Shown here in pieces: positions 35,086-45,376 of a stretch of 64,000 nucleotides of DNA. Both the position numbers and the translations under genes were made by a program. The stretch comes from Novosphingobium sp. Gsoil 351. GTDB lineage: Bacteria; Pseudomonadota; Alphaproteobacteria; Sphingomonadales; Sphingomonadaceae. Location of the stretch: the NCBI RefSeq assembly GCF_009707465.1, contig NZ_CP046120.1, positions 3,501,501-3,565,500 on the forward strand, in the 5' to 3' direction. The notes under the pieces are model-generated. The model saw only the letters and a list, made by a program, of their open reading frames with translations. It did no database searches and had not been told where the DNA came from. Position 1 is the stretch's first letter. Each line of letters starts with the position of its first letter.

Positions 35086-37553
35086 ATGACCGATTCGCTG
35101 ACGATCTGCGGCTACGACGACGGGGACATCGACACCAACCGCTCGGACAGCCCCACGCTCGAGTGCATCGTCTCCGAGCGCTATTCGCGCCGTCAAACGC
35201 TGGTCGGCAGCGTGTCCGCCGCGGTTTCCGCAAGCATGCTGGCCGCTTGTGGAGGCGATGGCAGCGTGGGATCGGGTCCGCCGGTCACAGTCACTCCGGG
35301 CAGCAGCATTGCCACCAGCTCTGGCCGACTGGTGATGCTCAGCGCCACGGTCGATTCTGATGGCCAGTACCTCGGTCAAATGGGTACAGTTGTCGGGTCC
35401 GACCGTTGCCCTCGCGACCGACTCGATGGCCCAGACGAGCTTTGTCGCGCCCAGCGTGACCGCGGCGACCGACCTGACCTTCCAGCTCAACGCCACCACC
35501 GCCGGCGGGCGTGTCGCCAGCGCGATCACCGCTGTGCGGGTCAATCCGGCGACGCTGGGCTTCTCCGCGGTGGCCAAGAGCCTGGCCGACGTGGTCACCG
35601 TCCCGGCTGGATACCAGGTAACCGTGCTCTACCGCCTCGGCGATCCGATCAGCGCCGCCGCGGCGGCCTATGGCAACGCCGGCAGCGATACCGATTTCGC
35701 CAACCGCGCGGGCGATCACCACGACGGGATGTACTTTTTCGGACTATCGAGCGGTGGCACGCCCGATGCCAGCGCCAACGAACGCGGCCTACTTGCGCTC
35801 AACCACGAGAACATCACCCAGGCCTACCTCCATCCATCGGGTCCGACGAGCAGCGGCGGCGTGCGGCCCTACGCCGAGGTGATCAAGGAGATCGAGGCGC
35901 ACGGCGTCAGCGTGATCGAGGTCGCGCGCGATGGCATGGGAGCGTGGGCCTACCGCCCCGGATCGAGCTTCAATAGGCGGATCACCCCGCTCACCCCGAT
36001 TCAGATCGCCGGTCCGGCGCGCGGTGCGGCGACGCTCAAGACCGCGTTCTCGCCCGACGCGACGATGGGGCGCGGGACGATCAACAACTGCGCCAACGGC
36101 TACACCCCGTGGGGGACGTACATGACCTGCGAGGAGAACTGGGTCGGCTATTTCCGTCGCGACGCCTCGGATCTCGCCGCGCGCGTGACGCTTTTGCCCA
36201 AGCAGCAGGTTTCGCTCGCGCGCTATGGCCGCGGCGCGGCGGCGGCGGGCAATTACGGCTGGACCACCGCCGTGCCGCCGGTAGCGGGCGACACCGGCAT
36301 CGCCAAATTCAGCATCACGCTCGACCCGGCCAAGCCGGCCGACGGCGCCGGCGATTTCCGCAACGAGATCTTCCAGTACGGCTGGGTGGTGGAAATCGAT
36401 CCCTACGATCCCGCCTCGGTTCCGCGCAAGCGCACCGCGCTGGGCCGAATGAACCACGAAGGCGCCTGGCCCGGGCGCTTCGTGGCCGGGACCAAGCCTG
36501 CCTGGTACATGGGCGACGATGCCCAGAACGAGTATCTCTACAAGTTCGTCTCGGCCAACGCCTGGTCGAGCGGCGATGCCGGTGCGAGCAATCGCCTGGC
36601 CACCGGCGACAAATATCTCGATGCCGGCACGCTCTACGTCGCCAAGTTCAACGCCGACGGCAGCGGGCAATGGCTCGCGCTCACTTTCGGCACGGGTCCT
36701 CTGACCAGCGCCAACGCCGCCTATTCGTTCGCCGACCAGGCCGACGTCCTGATCAACGCCCGCCTGGCCGGCGACGCGCTCGGCGCGACACGGATGGACC
36801 GGCCCGAATGGACCGCGGTCAACCCCGCCACCGGCGAGATCTATCTGACGTTGACCAACAACTCGTCGCGCACCGTCGCCGGGACCGACGCCGCCAATCC
36901 GCGTGCCTATACCGACCCCAAGACCACCGGCGGCGCGACCAACGGCAACGCCAACGGCCATATCATCCGCCTGCGCGAGACTGGCGACACCACCGAGGCG
37001 ACGGGTTTCACCTGGGACATCTACGCCTTCGGCGCGGGCCGCGATCTCGACGCGACCAACATCAACCTGTCCGGCCTCGACGACAGCAACGATTTCTCCT
37101 CGCCCGACGGGCTGTGGTTCCGCGCGGCCGCAGAATGCGAGCGGGTTGGTCAAGCCACTACTGTGGATCGAGACCGACGACGGCGCCTACACGGACGTAA
37201 CCAACTGCATGTTGCTGTGCGGCCAGCCAGGAACGGTCGGCGACGGCGGAACGCGGACGCTCACCAATACCATCGGCAGCACCAGCGGAAACCAGACCAC
37301 CCGCATCGGCGCGGCCCCGGGCGGCAACTTGCGCCGATTCCTGGTCGGCCCGAAGGAATGCGAGATTACCGGGCTCGACAGCACCCTCGACGGCCGCGCG
37401 CTGTTCGTCAACATCCAGCACCCGGGCGAGAACGGCGCGGCCAGCTCGCCGACCAGCAATTGGCCGCAGAGCCAGACGGGCCCAGCATCGGGCCGCCCGC
37501 GCTCAGCCACGATCGTGATCACGCGGACCGACGGCGGCGTGATCGGGCTTTAG
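35086..37553 (+). CDS. PKD-domain PhoX-type (DUF839) lipoprotein (two frame breaks)
   Basis: About 821 residues after correction. The N-terminus has a Tat-like SRRQTL and a lipobox LAAC (Cys55). Next comes a PKD-like beta domain (LVMLSATVDSD, then TSVKWVQLSGPTVAL), then a long PhoX/DUF839 domain with LNHENITQAYL, YMTCEENWVGYF, GRMNHEGAW and DGLWF...IETDDGAYTD. Family members are Ca/Fe-dependent phosphatases, so phosphate scavenging outside the inner membrane is inferred. Frame breaks are an extra base near 35364-35365 (correction gives DSDGSTSVKW) and another within 37121-37131 (correction gives AQNASGLVKPLLWIETDD). Both are probably sequence errors. A single CTGTCAC half-site resembling a Pho box lies at 35034-35040. 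Confidence 0.8.
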
Positions 37554-37568
37554 CGGGCGAATGGGCGG

Positions 37569-37966
37569 CTAGATCGTCCCCGCCACCACCAGAACGGCCA
37601 CCACCGCCAGCCCCAACAGGGTCAGCATCGTGATCAGCGTGCCGATCATCCGGCCCTGGCCGAACGCTGCGCCGTCCATGCCGATGCCGTGGGCGACGCG
37701 CCCCAGCGCATATACCGCGCCCACGGCCTTCAGCCACATCCCGCCACGCCCGGCGATCTCGATCGCGGCGATCAGGACCAGCACTAGGGGGTGTTCTCGG
37801 CGAAGTTCAATTGCGCGCGCATCCGCCGGGCGAGCAAATCGTTGCCGCCGTCGCCGATGCTGATCTTCTGCGTCGTGCGGACCCGGCCGATGCGCATGCT
37901 CAGCCAAATGTTGACGAGCGCGAGGCTGGCGGCGGCGGATAGCGTGGCAGGCAGCAATATTGGCAT
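37569..37966 (-). CDS. MAPEG-family membrane protein (single-base frame break)
   Basis: About 132 residues when corrected. MPILLPATLSAAASLALVNI begins the N-terminal helix; the middle has RTTQKISIGDGGNDLLARRMRAQLNFAENTP, and the downstream frame continues LVLVLIAAIE and two more helices. The ERxRxQxNxxEN-like stretch (RRMRAQLNFAENTP) is the MAPEG glutathione-binding signature. The break is a missing base in the five-G run 37787-37791 (plus strand); six give NTPLVLVL. Function in eicosanoid-type or glutathione metabolism is family knowledge only; the bacterial substrate is unknown. Convergent with the PhoX gene. Confidence 0.8.
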
Positions 37967-37999
37967 GTGAATGATCCCCCTCTTGTCTCCCCCCTTAAC

Positions 38000-38025
38000 C
38001 GTTCGTCCTGAGCTTGTCGAAAGGC
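38000..38025. repeat. Dispersed repeat, family B copy 2
   Basis: GTTCGTCCTGAGCTTGTCGA followed by AAGGC; matches the copies at 14487-14515 (reverse) and 59752-59779. It sits in the rpmF/MAPEG gap. Confidence 0.65.
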
Positions 38026-38181
38026 TAACTCGGTGCTTCCCACCATGGGGAGTGGCAGCCCACTTGGACTGACTATGGTGGCTGCGGCTAGCCAGGGCGT
38101 TGCGTTGCGCCGCGAACCCCCTCCGTTACGCCTGGAGCGCCCCACCTTTCCGTGCCGGGGAGGAACAGAGTTCGCCCTACC

Positions 38182-38209
38182 TTGCAACGTGCCCAAAAAT
38201 CCGTATAGG
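38182..38209 (+). promoter_or_regulatory. Candidate sigma70 promoter for rpmF-plsX-fabH
   Basis: TTGCAA, a 16-base spacer, then TATAGG. It lies about 150 bases before the rpmF start in otherwise GC-rich DNA and is the best promoter match in the gap. The downstream genes run closely together, so it may serve rpmF, plsX and fabH. Confidence 0.4.
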
Positions 38210-38356
38210 CGCGCCTTCGCCCGCGTGGGCCGACTCCATCGCCGCCGCTCGTCCGCAGCGTCCTTCGCCCGAAGGTCCGCGGACTTGTGCAGCATCGGGG
38301 AACCGCCTATCGCGCCAGTGTAACAATCGCTCAGACCGCACAGAACAGGTTCCGCA

Positions 38357-38536
38357 ATGGCCGTCCCCAAAAGAAAAACCTCGCCCTCACGCCGGGGCAT
38401 GCGCCGCAGCCACGATGCGCTGACGGTCGCCGCGTTCCACGAATGCAGCAACTGCGGCGAGCTCAAGCGGCCGCACAACCTGTGCAACGCCTGCGGGCAC
38501 TACAACGGCCGCGAAATCGTCGCCGTCGGGCTCTGA
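38357..38536 (+). CDS. rpmF: 50S ribosomal protein L32
   Basis: A 59-residue ribosomal protein read directly from ATG at 38357: [20 protein letters not shown] at the N-terminus, then two CxxC pairs (CSNC and CNAC) that would hold zinc, ending REIVAVGL. Length and basic N-terminus match L32. It precedes plsX by 28 bases, the usual rpmF-plsX-fabH order that links ribosome and phospholipid/fatty acid synthesis. Confidence 0.96.
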   Translation: MAVPKRKTSPSRRGMRRSHDALTVAAFHECSNCGELKRPHNLCNACGHYNGREIVAVGL

Positions 38537-38564
38537 GCCCGACCCTAATCAGGACTAACCGCGC

Positions 38565-39656
38565 ATGAGCCTGCCCCGGATCGCCGTAGATGCGATGGGC
38601 GGGGATGAAGGCGTGCGCACGATGGTGGAAGGCGCTGCGCTCGCCCGCCGCCGTCACGACAAGTTCAAGTTCCTGCTGGTCGGCGACGAGCCCGCGATCA
38701 AGGCCGCACTCGAGAATCACCCCAACCTGCGCGGCGCATCGGAAATCCTCCACGCGCCCGACGTGGTCGCGGGCGACGAGATGCCGACCAAGGCGCTGCG
38801 CCGGGCCAAGACCACCTCGATGGGCATCGCGATCGACGCGGTGAAGCGCGGCGATGCGGGGGCGGCGGTCTCGGCCGGCAACACCGGCGCGCTGATGGCA
38901 ATGAGCAAGCTGGCGCTGCGCACGCTACCCGGGATCGATCGCCCCGCGCTGGCCGGGCTGATGCCGACGCTGGGCGAGGCCGACGTGGTCATGCTCGATC
39001 TGGGCGCCAACACCGATTGCGATACCCGCAACCTGGTCCAGTTCGCGATCATGGGCGCGGCCTATTCCCGGATTGTCACCGGGCTGGAAAGCCCCCGCGT
39101 CCGCCTGCTCAACATCGGCAGCGAAGACATGAAGGGTACCGGTACGCTGCGTGATGCGGCAACCGAGCTAAAGGCCGCGGCAGGCGCATTGGCGTTGAGC
39201 TTCGACGGGTTCATTGAGGCGGACAAGATCAATCGCGGCGAAGTCGACGTGGTGGTAACCGATGGGTTCTCGGGCAATATCGCGCTCAAAGCGATCGAGG
39301 GGGCGGCGCGGTTCGTCACCGATCTGCTGCGCAACGCGTTCTCCAGCTCGATCCGCTCTAAGGTCGGCTTCCTGATCTCGCGGCCGGCGACCGAGCTGCT
39401 GCGCCACCATCTCGATCCCAACAACCACAACGGCGCGGTGTTCCTGGGCCTCAACGGCGTGGTGGTGAAGAGCCACGGCAGCGCCACCGCGGCGGGCGTG
39501 GCCAACGCCGTCGCGGTCGCGGCGCGGTTGCTCGAGGAGAACCTGACCGACCGCATCCACGCCGACTTGTCGCGGGTGGGGGCGGAGACGATCAGGAGTT
39601 CCGGGCGCAAGTCCGGCCAGTCGCCCGCCGCCGCTCCCACGGACGCAGCCGCATGA
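38565..39656 (+). CDS. plsX: Phosphate acyltransferase PlsX
   Basis: PlsX converts acyl-ACP and phosphate into acyl-phosphate for PlsY (encoded at 14.5 kb). The 363 residues start with the canonical [11 protein letters not shown] and include [46 protein letters not shown] and [15 protein letters not shown] short Ser/Ala-rich tail extends the C-terminus. The stop overlaps the fabH start by four bases (ATGA), implying translational coupling. Confidence 0.97.
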   Translation: MSLPRIAVDAMGGDEGVRTMVEGAALARRRHDKFKFLLVGDEPAIKAALENHPNLRGASEILHAPDVVAGDEMPTKALRRAKTTSMGIAIDAVKRGDAGAAVSAGNTGALMAMSKLALRTLPGIDRPALAGLMPTLGEADVVMLDLGANTDCDTRNLVQFAIMGAAYSRIVTGLESPRVRLLNIGSEDMKGTGTLRDAATELKAAAGALALSFDGFIEADKINRGEVDVVVTDGFSGNIALKAIEGAARFVTDLLRNAFSSSIRSKVGFLISRPATELLRHHLDPNNHNGAVFLGLNGVVVKSHGSATAAGVANAVAVAARLLEENLTDRIHADLSRVGAETIRSSGRKSGQSPAAAPTDAAA

Positions 39657-40630
39657 CCATCCGTTCGGTGATCAAGGGCTCAGGCTCGGCGCTACCCAAG
39701 CGCGCGGTCGCCAACGCCGAGATGGCGCAGATGGTCGACACAACCGACGAATGGATCGTCGAGCGCACCGGCATCCGCAACCGTCACATCGCGGGCGAGG
39801 GCGAGACCACCGCAACGCTGGCGATCGAGGCATCGCGCAAGGCGCTGGAAGCCGCCGGGATCGATGGCGCGGATGTCGGCCTGATCGTGCTCGCCACGGC
39901 CACGCCCGACCAGACCTTTCCCGCCACCGCCACCCAGGTCCAGCACGCCTTGGGCTGCAACGGCGGGATTGCGTTCGATGTCGCGGCGGTCTGCTCGGGG
40001 TTTCTTTACGCGCTGAGCGTGGCCGACAGCATGCTCAAGACCGGCATGGCCAAGACCGCGCTGGTGATCGGCGCGGAGACCTTCAGCCGCATTCTCGACT
40101 GGGAGGACCGTACCACCTGCGTCCTGTTCGGCGACGGCGCGGGCGCGGTCGTGCTCCAGGCGCAGGATGTGGACGAAAGCGATCCCAACGCGCCGGGGAT
40201 CATCGCCACGCGGCTCCATGCCGACGGCAAGCACAACGAATTGCTCTACGTCGATGGCGGCCCCTCGACCACCGGCACGGTCGGCAAGCTGCGGATGCGT
40301 GGCAAGGAAGTGTTCCGCCACGCGGTGACCAACCTCTCCGACGTACTGCGCGAGGTATTGGCCGATACCGGGATCCAAGCCGCCGACATCGATTGGGTGG
40401 TGCCCCACCAGGCCAACGCCCGCATCCTCGACGCCACCGCACGCAAGCTCGGATTGCCCGAGGAAAAGGTCATCGTCACGGTCGATCGCCACGCCAACAC
40501 CTCGGCCGCCTCGGTCCCGCTGGCCTACGACACCGCGGTTCGCGACGGGCGGATCAAGCCCGGCGACCTCGTGATGTTCGAGGCGATGGGCGGTGGATTC
40601 ACCTGGGGCGCTAGCCTGGCGCGGGTGTGA
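39653..40630 (+). CDS. fabH: 3-oxoacyl-ACP synthase III
   Basis: KAS III starts fatty acid synthesis by condensing an acyl-CoA with malonyl-ACP. The 325 residues contain the catalytic triad: Cys114 in [13 protein letters not shown], His in VPHQANARI and Asn in RHANTSAAS, plus the closing [13 protein letters not shown]. The start overlaps plsX (ATGA). A strong hairpin at 40641-40667 follows the stop, separating it from ihfA. Confidence 0.97.
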   Translation: MTIRSVIKGSGSALPKRAVANAEMAQMVDTTDEWIVERTGIRNRHIAGEGETTATLAIEASRKALEAAGIDGADVGLIVLATATPDQTFPATATQVQHALGCNGGIAFDVAAVCSGFLYALSVADSMLKTGMAKTALVIGAETFSRILDWEDRTTCVLFGDGAGAVVLQAQDVDESDPNAPGIIATRLHADGKHNELLYVDGGPSTTGTVGKLRMRGKEVFRHAVTNLSDVLREVLADTGIQAADIDWVVPHQANARILDATARKLGLPEEKVIVTVDRHANTSAASVPLAYDTAVRDGRIKPGDLVMFEAMGGGFTWGASLARV

Positions 40631-40640
40631 GTCTTTTCCA

Positions 40641-40667
40641 CTGAGGCGGGTACCGCGCCCGCCTCAG
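40641..40667 (+). terminator. Hairpin after fabH
   Basis: CTGAGGCGGG and CCCGCCTCAG form a perfect 10-bp stem with a 7-base loop, 10 bases past the fabH stop. No T-tract follows, so efficiency as an intrinsic terminator is uncertain; a Rho-assisted or stabilising role is possible. Confidence 0.5.
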
Positions 40668-40828
40668 GCGACCTAACTCTCCGCAATCCGTCCCGTAAAG
40701 GGACTAACCCGTCGCCTTCCGGCGAATAACCCTGCTCCGCCAAGGCGTTGGATTGCCATCGTTGCAGATTCGGTTATGCTCCGACTCGGGCTAACGGGGT
40801 CGCTGTTAACCAGGGGGAGGTAGCAAGG

Positions 40829-41128
40829 ATGCGGTCCGTCGGAACATTGACTCGCGCCGATCTGGCGGAGGCGCTCAACCGCCGTGTTGGCCTGTCCCGC
40901 GCCGACGCGCTCGACATGGTCGAGGCGATCCTGCGCCACATGTGCGAGGCGCTCTCGAATGGCGAGAACGTCAAGATCTCGGGCTTCGGCACCTTCATCC
41001 TGCGCGACAAGGCGCAGCGCGTCGGGCGCAATCCCAAGACCGGGGTCGAAGTCCCGATCACCCCGCGCCGCGTGCTCACCTTCCGCGCCAGCCAGATGCT
41101 CAAGGACCGCATCTGCGCCTCTGGATGA
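40829..41128 (+). CDS. ihfA: Integration host factor alpha subunit
   Basis: HU/IHF-family nucleoid protein of 99 residues that bends DNA as a heterodimer with IhfB. It starts [20 protein letters not shown], has [14 protein letters not shown] and the DNA-intercalating arm [12 protein letters not shown], and ends in [12 protein letters not shown]. The alpha identity fits its position between fabH and a MerR regulator. ATG at 40829 has a strong GGGGGAGG site. The stop overlaps the next start (ATGA). Confidence 0.93.
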   Translation: MRSVGTLTRADLAEALNRRVGLSRADALDMVEAILRHMCEALSNGENVKISGFGTFILRDKAQRVGRNPKTGVEVPITPRRVLTFRASQMLKDRICASG

Positions 41129-41535
41129 GCGAGCAGACGCCTTTTCCCTTCGCCGACGGCAAGGACCCCGAAGCCTTCCGCACGATCGGCGAGGTTGCGC
41201 AAGTCCTCGGCGTAAAGCAGCATGTGCTGCGCTATTGGGAAGAACAGTTTCCGATGCTCAAGCCGCTCACCCGCGCGGGCGGGCGGCGGTACTATCGTCC
41301 CAGCGACGTCGCCCTGATCGCGGAGATCGACCGGCTGCTGCACCACGAAGGGTTCACCATCCGCGGCGCGCGGCAGGCGCTCAGCGGGAAGGGGGCGAAG
41401 GTCGCTCCGGCATCAGTGGCTCAGGGTTCAGGCGAGGAGCCGGCGCAGTCAGGCGGCGGGCCGCTGGCGGTCGACACGGCTGCGCGGTTGCGGTCGGTCC
41501 GCGACGAACTATCGCGCGCACTGCAAAACGGCTGA
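41125..41535 (+). CDS. MerR-family transcriptional regulator
   Basis: A 136-residue regulator starting at ATG 41125 inside the ihfA stop. The N-terminal winged helix-turn-helix is clear: [25 protein letters not shown], then [39 protein letters not shown]. No Cys-rich metal-binding tail is present; the C-terminus is a Gly/Ser/Ala linker and short helix, so the inducer is unknown. The ihfA-merR pairing is common in alphaproteobacteria. Confidence 0.92.
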   Translation: MSEQTPFPFADGKDPEAFRTIGEVAQVLGVKQHVLRYWEEQFPMLKPLTRAGGRRYYRPSDVALIAEIDRLLHHEGFTIRGARQALSGKGAKVAPASVAQGSGEEPAQSGGGPLAVDTAARLRSVRDELSRALQNG

Positions 41536-41726
41536 CGCTGAGGCTGGTCTGCGACGGCAGCTTACGACCCCGAACCAGACTCTCAAACTCACGGCTTCAT
41601 CAGTCCGTTCGCATAGCGGCAGAAAGCCTGCCCTCTCAAATCCACCCTCGCTCACGAAGGCGGCTAGCAGCCGACCCGCTCACCCAAATCTTGGTTCTTC
41701 AGATTGGTGGGATAAACGGCGGAAAT

Positions 41727-43085
41727 TCAAGGCTTCTCGGCTGCCTCCCGCGCCAGCCATTCCTCCAGCCACTTGATCGAATAGTCGCCGTTGAGGATGT
41801 CCGGCTCGTTCAGCAGGCGCCGGTGGAGCGGGATCGAGGTCTTGACGCCTTCCACCACCATCTCCTCCAGCGCGCGCCGCAGCCGCATGATGCAGCCTTC
41901 GCGCGTCCGGCCATAGACGATCAGTTTGGCGATCATCGAATCGTAGTACGGCGGGATGCGGTAGCCGGCGTAGAGTCCGCTATCGACGCGAACGTGCATG
42001 CCGCCGGCGGCGTGGTAGCTCGTCACGAGCCCGGGCGAGGGGGCGAAGGTGAACGGGTCTTCGGCGTTGATCCGGCACTCGATCGCGTGTCCGTGGAACT
42101 CGATGTCTTCCTGGCGCACCGACAGCGGTTTGCCCTCGGCGATGCGGATCTGTTCGCGGACGAGATCGACCCCGGTGATCGCCTCGGTCACCGGGTGCTC
42201 GACCTGGAGCCGGGTGTTCATCTCGATGAAGTAGAATTCGCCCCCTTCCCAAAGGAATTCGACCGTCCCCGCGCCGCGATAAGCCATGTCGGCCATCGCT
42301 TTCGCCACGATTCCCCCCATCCGCTCGCGCTCGGCGGCGCCGATCACCGGAGAGGGGGCTTCCTCGAGCACTTTCTGGTGGCGCCGCTGGAGCGAGCAGT
42401 CGCGCTCGCCCAGGTGGATCGCGTTGCCGTTGCCGTCGCCGAATACCTGGAATTCGATGTGGCGCGGATTGCCGAGGTATTTCTCGAGATAGACGGTGTC
42501 GTCGCCGAACGCGGCCTTGGCCTCGTTGCCGGCCTGCTTGATCAGGGTTTCGAGCTGGTCGGGGCCTTCGCAGACCTTCATCCCCCGGCCACCGCCGCCC
42601 GACGCGGCCTTGATGATCACCGGATAGCCGATTTCGCTCGCGATGTTCGCGGCTTCGGTGATGTCCGAGACCGCCCCGTCGGAACCCGGCACCAGCGGCA
42701 GGCCCAATTTGCCCGCGGTGCGCTTGGCCTCGACCTTGTCGCCCATCGTGCGGATATGCTCGGGTTTCGGGCCGATCCAGGTGATGTTGTGCGCTTCGAC
42801 GATCTCGGCGAACTGGGCATTCTCGCTGAGGAAGCCGTAGCCCGGATGGATCGCGTCGGCATGGCTGATTTCCGCCGCCGAGATGATCGCGGCGACGTTG
42901 AGATAGCTGTCCTTTGCCGCGGGCGGGCCGATGCAGACCGCGTGATCGGCGAGGCGGACGTGCATCGCGTCGGCATCGGCGGTCGAATGCACCGCGACCG
43001 TCTCGATCCCCATCTCGTGCGCGGCACGGTGGATGCGCAGCGCGATTTCGCCGCGGTTGGCGATGAGCAGGCGCTTGATCGGCAT
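41727..43085 (-). CDS. accC: Acetyl-CoA carboxylase, biotin carboxylase subunit
   Basis: ATP-grasp enzyme that carboxylates the biotin on AccB, the first step to malonyl-CoA. The 452 residues show [18 protein letters not shown], the Gly-rich loop [48 protein letters not shown] and [16 protein letters not shown]. It lies 19 bases downstream of accB on the same strand, forming the standard accB-accC operon. Confidence 0.97.
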   Translation of the reverse strand: MPIKRLLIANRGEIALRIHRAAHEMGIETVAVHSTADADAMHVRLADHAVCIGPPAAKDSYLNVAAIISAAEISHADAIHPGYGFLSENAQFAEIVEAHNITWIGPKPEHIRTMGDKVEAKRTAGKLGLPLVPGSDGAVSDITEAANIASEIGYPVIIKAASGGGGRGMKVCEGPDQLETLIKQAGNEAKAAFGDDTVYLEKYLGNPRHIEFQVFGDGNGNAIHLGERDCSLQRRHQKVLEEAPSPVIGAAERERMGGIVAKAMADMAYRGAGTVEFLWEGGEFYFIEMNTRLQVEHPVTEAITGVDLVREQIRIAEGKPLSVRQEDIEFHGHAIECRINAEDPFTFAPSPGLVTSYHAAGGMHVRVDSGLYAGYRIPPYYDSMIAKLIVYGRTREGCIMRLRRALEEMVVEGVKTSIPLHRRLLNEPDILNGDYSIKWLEEWLAREAAEKP

Positions 43086-43104
43086 TTTTCAGGCGTCCGT
43101 GCGG

Positions 43105-43590
43105 CTAGGCGATCACGACCAGCGGCTGGTCGTATTCCACCGGCTGGGCGTTCTCGACCAGGATCGCCTTGACCGTCCCCGAGGCGGGCGCGATGATCGG
43201 GTTCATCACCTTCATCGCCTCGACGATGACCAGCGTATCGCCCTCCTTGATCGTCTGTCCGACGCTAACGAACGGATCGCTGCCCGGTTCGGCGGAGAGA
43301 TAGACCGTCCCCACCATCGGCGATTTGACCGCGTTGGTGTGATCGGGCGCGGCGGGCGCAGCGGGTGCCTGGGCCGGCGCGGCAGGTGCCGCCGCCGGTG
43401 CAGGAGCCGGAGCCGCGTAATGCGTTTGCGCGGCAGCGACGGGCGCGGCCCGCGAGACCTTGATCTTGCGGTCGCCGTCCTCGACCTCGATCTCGGTCAG
43501 GCCGGTTTCGGCCAGCAATTCGGCCAATTCGCGCACCAGCGCGGTATCGATCGCCATCGCCGCGTCGCGGCTGTGCTTGTCGTCGCCCAT
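43105..43590 (-). CDS. accB: Biotin carboxyl carrier protein of acetyl-CoA carboxylase
   Basis: A 161-residue carrier protein. An N-terminal helical segment is followed by a flexible Ala/Pro-rich linker and the biotinyl domain starting at [18 protein letters not shown]. The biotinylated lysine is in [10 protein letters not shown]. The accC gene follows after 19 bases. A large family-A repeat fills the gap upstream toward aroQ. Confidence 0.96.
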   Translation of the reverse strand: MGDDKHSRDAAMAIDTALVRELAELLAETGLTEIEVEDGDRKIKVSRAAPVAAAQTHYAAPAPAPAAAPAAPAQAPAAPAAPDHTNAVKSPMVGTVYLSAEPGSDPFVSVGQTIKEGDTLVIVEAMKVMNPIIAPASGTVKAILVENAQPVEYDQPLVVIA

Positions 43591-43680
43591 TGGTCCTCGT
43601 GGGTTCGAATGAAGCCGCCGCTATGCGCGGGGGCGGGCGGACTGGCAAGGTCTTGCGGGTCAAATCGCGACTTACTCCTC

Positions 43681-43843
43681 CTCTCCCCTCGCGGGAGAGG
43701 ATACGGAGCCTCGCGAGTTTGCTTGCTAGGCGAAGTTGGTGAGGGGTGGGCACAGCGCCAAGGCTCGCCCCCTCACCGAGCTGTGCCGGTTCCTGGCGGA
43801 ACAAGCTGCACTATCCTCTCCCGCGGGGGAGAGGTGGGGTGAG
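43681..43843. repeat. Dispersed intergenic repeat, family A copy 2
   Basis: The largest copy (about 163 bases): it opens CTCTCCCCTCGCGGGAGAGG, has the core CCTCGCGAGTTTGCTTGC and CGAAGTTGGTGAGGGG, an internal hairpin with CCCCCTCACCG, and closes CCTCTCCCGCGGGGGAGAGG. It ends directly at the aroQ stop codon and can fold on itself along nearly its full length. Confidence 0.75.
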
Positions 43844-44290
43844 TTACAACCCCGCTGCCGCTTCCAGCGCAAGCAGATAGCTCTCGGCACCGAAACCGGC
43901 GATCGTGCCCCTGGCGGCCATCCCGACGTAGCTCTTGTGGCGGAAGGCCTCGCGCGCGTGAGGGTTCGAGAGATGGACTTCGATCACCGGCGTCCGGATC
44001 GCCTTGATCGCGTCGTGGAGCGCGACGCTGGTGTGAGTGAACGCCCCGGCGTTGAGCAGCACCGCCTTGGCCCCGCTCGCCTGCGCCTCGTGCAGCCAGT
44101 CGACCAGATGGCCTTCGTGGTTCGACTGGCGCATGTCGATCGCCAGATCGAGTTCGCGGGCGCGATCCTCGAGCCGACCGGCGATATCGTCGAGCGTATC
44201 GCTGCCGTAGATGTCCGGCTCGCGGGTGCCGAGCAAGTTGAGGTTGGGGCCGTTGAGGACGAAGACGGCGGGAAGGTCAGGGGCGGGCAT
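43844..44290 (-). CDS. aroQ: 3-dehydroquinate dehydratase, type II
   Basis: Shikimate pathway enzyme of 148 residues. Type II hallmarks are NGPNLNLLGTREPDIYG with the catalytic Tyr loop, RQSNHEGHLVDWLHEA, LNAGAFTHTSVALHDAI and EVHLSNPHAREAFRHKSY. Dodecameric cytosolic protein by family. It stands upstream of accB-accC on the minus strand, an arrangement seen in many bacteria, here interrupted by a family-A repeat. Confidence 0.96.
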   Translation of the reverse strand: MPAPDLPAVFVLNGPNLNLLGTREPDIYGSDTLDDIAGRLEDRARELDLAIDMRQSNHEGHLVDWLHEAQASGAKAVLLNAGAFTHTSVALHDAIKAIRTPVIEVHLSNPHAREAFRHKSYVGMAARGTIAGFGAESYLLALEAAAGL

Positions 44291-44402
44291 CGTCGATCGG
44301 CCTTGCTGCTGGTACGGCGCGGGAGATAGCGGATGATGCGGCGAATGTCGAAACGCCTGTCAACCGCCGCCCCAAGCACAGTGCGTCCGGAACTTGCCCT
44401 TC

Positions 44403-44699
44403 CTACCCGTCGAGCGGGACCGGCTCCTCGCCCTTGCCATAGTTCGGATCGACATCGGAGCCGTCCTCGACCACGGTTGCGGTGGGGGCAGGGCTTGGAG
44501 TCTCGTCGCTGTTGCTCCGGCCTGCGCCGATACTGGCCGCGGCGGCTTCGGCGCGCTTGGCTGAGGCTTCGGCCTTGTTGGCGGCTTCCTCGGCCTGCGC
44601 GACGCGGCGCATCAGCTCGCCTTCGCCTCCGCTGGATCCGCATCCGGGGAGAGTCGCCGCGATCAGCGCGAGTAGGGCGAGGGAGGCAAGGCGCTTCAT
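44403..44699 (-). CDS. Small Ala-rich lipoprotein
   Basis: A 98-residue lipoprotein with signal MKRLASLALLALIAATLPGC (lipobox LPGC, Cys20). It has a short Ala/Glu/Lys heptad region (ELMRRVAQAEEAANKAEASA) predicted to coil, similar in style to Lpp-type lipoproteins, followed by a Pro/Asp/Glu-rich acidic tail. No family is recognised with confidence. It lies between the aroQ and holin-like genes on the same strand. Confidence 0.72.
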   Translation of the reverse strand: MKRLASLALLALIAATLPGCGSSGGEGELMRRVAQAEEAANKAEASAKRAEAAAASIGAGRSNSDETPSPAPTATVVEDGSDVDPNYGKGEEPVPLDG

Positions 44700-44791
44700 G
44701 ATTGCGGGTCCGACTGCGACTCTGGAGCCGCCCCTCTAGCACCCAAAAATTTACCGATTGCTAAGCACGCCGCGGGCCCATCAGGCCTCAG

Positions 44792-45200
44792 TCACCGATC
44801 GGTGCCCTGCGCCTTGCCCCATTGCCGGGCGACGGTGTAAACCGACGTATCCGGTGCCGAACAGCGCGTAGTGCGGCTCGGGCAAGCCGCCCAAATAGGC
44901 GGTGATCCCGCCGCCGATGTCGCGCGCGGCCTGCGGGCTGAAGCAGGCGACCAGCCCCATCGGCAGCGAGAACAGGATCATCGCATACATCACGTAGAGG
45001 AAGCTCGGTCGCGCCCGGCTGGTCCACGGATCGGTCGATTGCGCCTCGGCGACGATCGCGGCGAGCCGGGCGGAGACGAGCTCCATCTCCTGCGAGCCCT
45101 CCAGCCGGACAAGTTCGAGCTTGGCCTTCTCGCGCGCCTCCTTGTCGGGAATGACTTTGTCGATGATCGAGGCGAGCGGGCCGATCAGGGCTTCGAACAT
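44792..45200 (-). CDS. Holin-like 3-TM protein (single-base frame break)
   Basis: About 135 residues once corrected. The N-terminus (MFEALIGPLASIIDKVIPDK) and the Lys/Glu-rich middle (EKAKLELVRLEGSQEMELVSARLA) precede hydrophobic segments FLYVMYAMILFSLPMGLVA and GGGITAYLGGLP. Removing one base from the AAA at 44839-44841 (plus strand) changes the tail from GLHRRPAMGQ to YTVARQWGKAQGTDR, which fits the holin_3TMs pattern. It is a stand-alone gene with no other phage genes nearby, so lysis function is doubtful. Divergent from the caspase-family gene. Confidence 0.75.
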
Positions 45201-45376
45201 GGGGATGGTGAGCCTACTTGGCGAATCATGGAGCACGAATTGAACCATATCGGTTGCATGTAGGACAGTGAAATCGCCTCCGTCCTCGCTTGCGGCTGAA
45301 ACGCGCGCGTTGTCAGTGCAGACATGCCTGTGGTAGGTGATGGCGGGGAGCATCGGACAGGCGTTTGGGGGCGCTC

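Larger units (their letters stand above)
37967..38356. other. Intergenic stretch without a supported gene
   Basis: This 390-base gap between the divergent MAPEG and rpmF genes holds a family-B repeat at 38000-38025 and a sigma70-like promoter at 38182-38209 for rpmF. A reading frame at 38033-38323 has no signal, domain or ribosome site and is dismissed. Nothing else is recognised. Confidence 0.6.

Noticed and set aside
38033-38323. Possible 96-codon gene upstream of rpmF
   Set aside because: No ribosome site, no domain, Arg/Pro-rich random composition; overlaps the likely rpmF promoter and leader.
41536-41726. Possible tRNA gene after the MerR regulator, as often seen in this gene order
   Set aside because: I looked for acceptor, anticodon and T-loop pairing on both strands and found none.
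44792-45200. Holin-like gene as evidence of a prophage
   Set aside because: No other phage gene, integrase or attachment site is present; stand-alone holin-like genes are common in sphingomonads.
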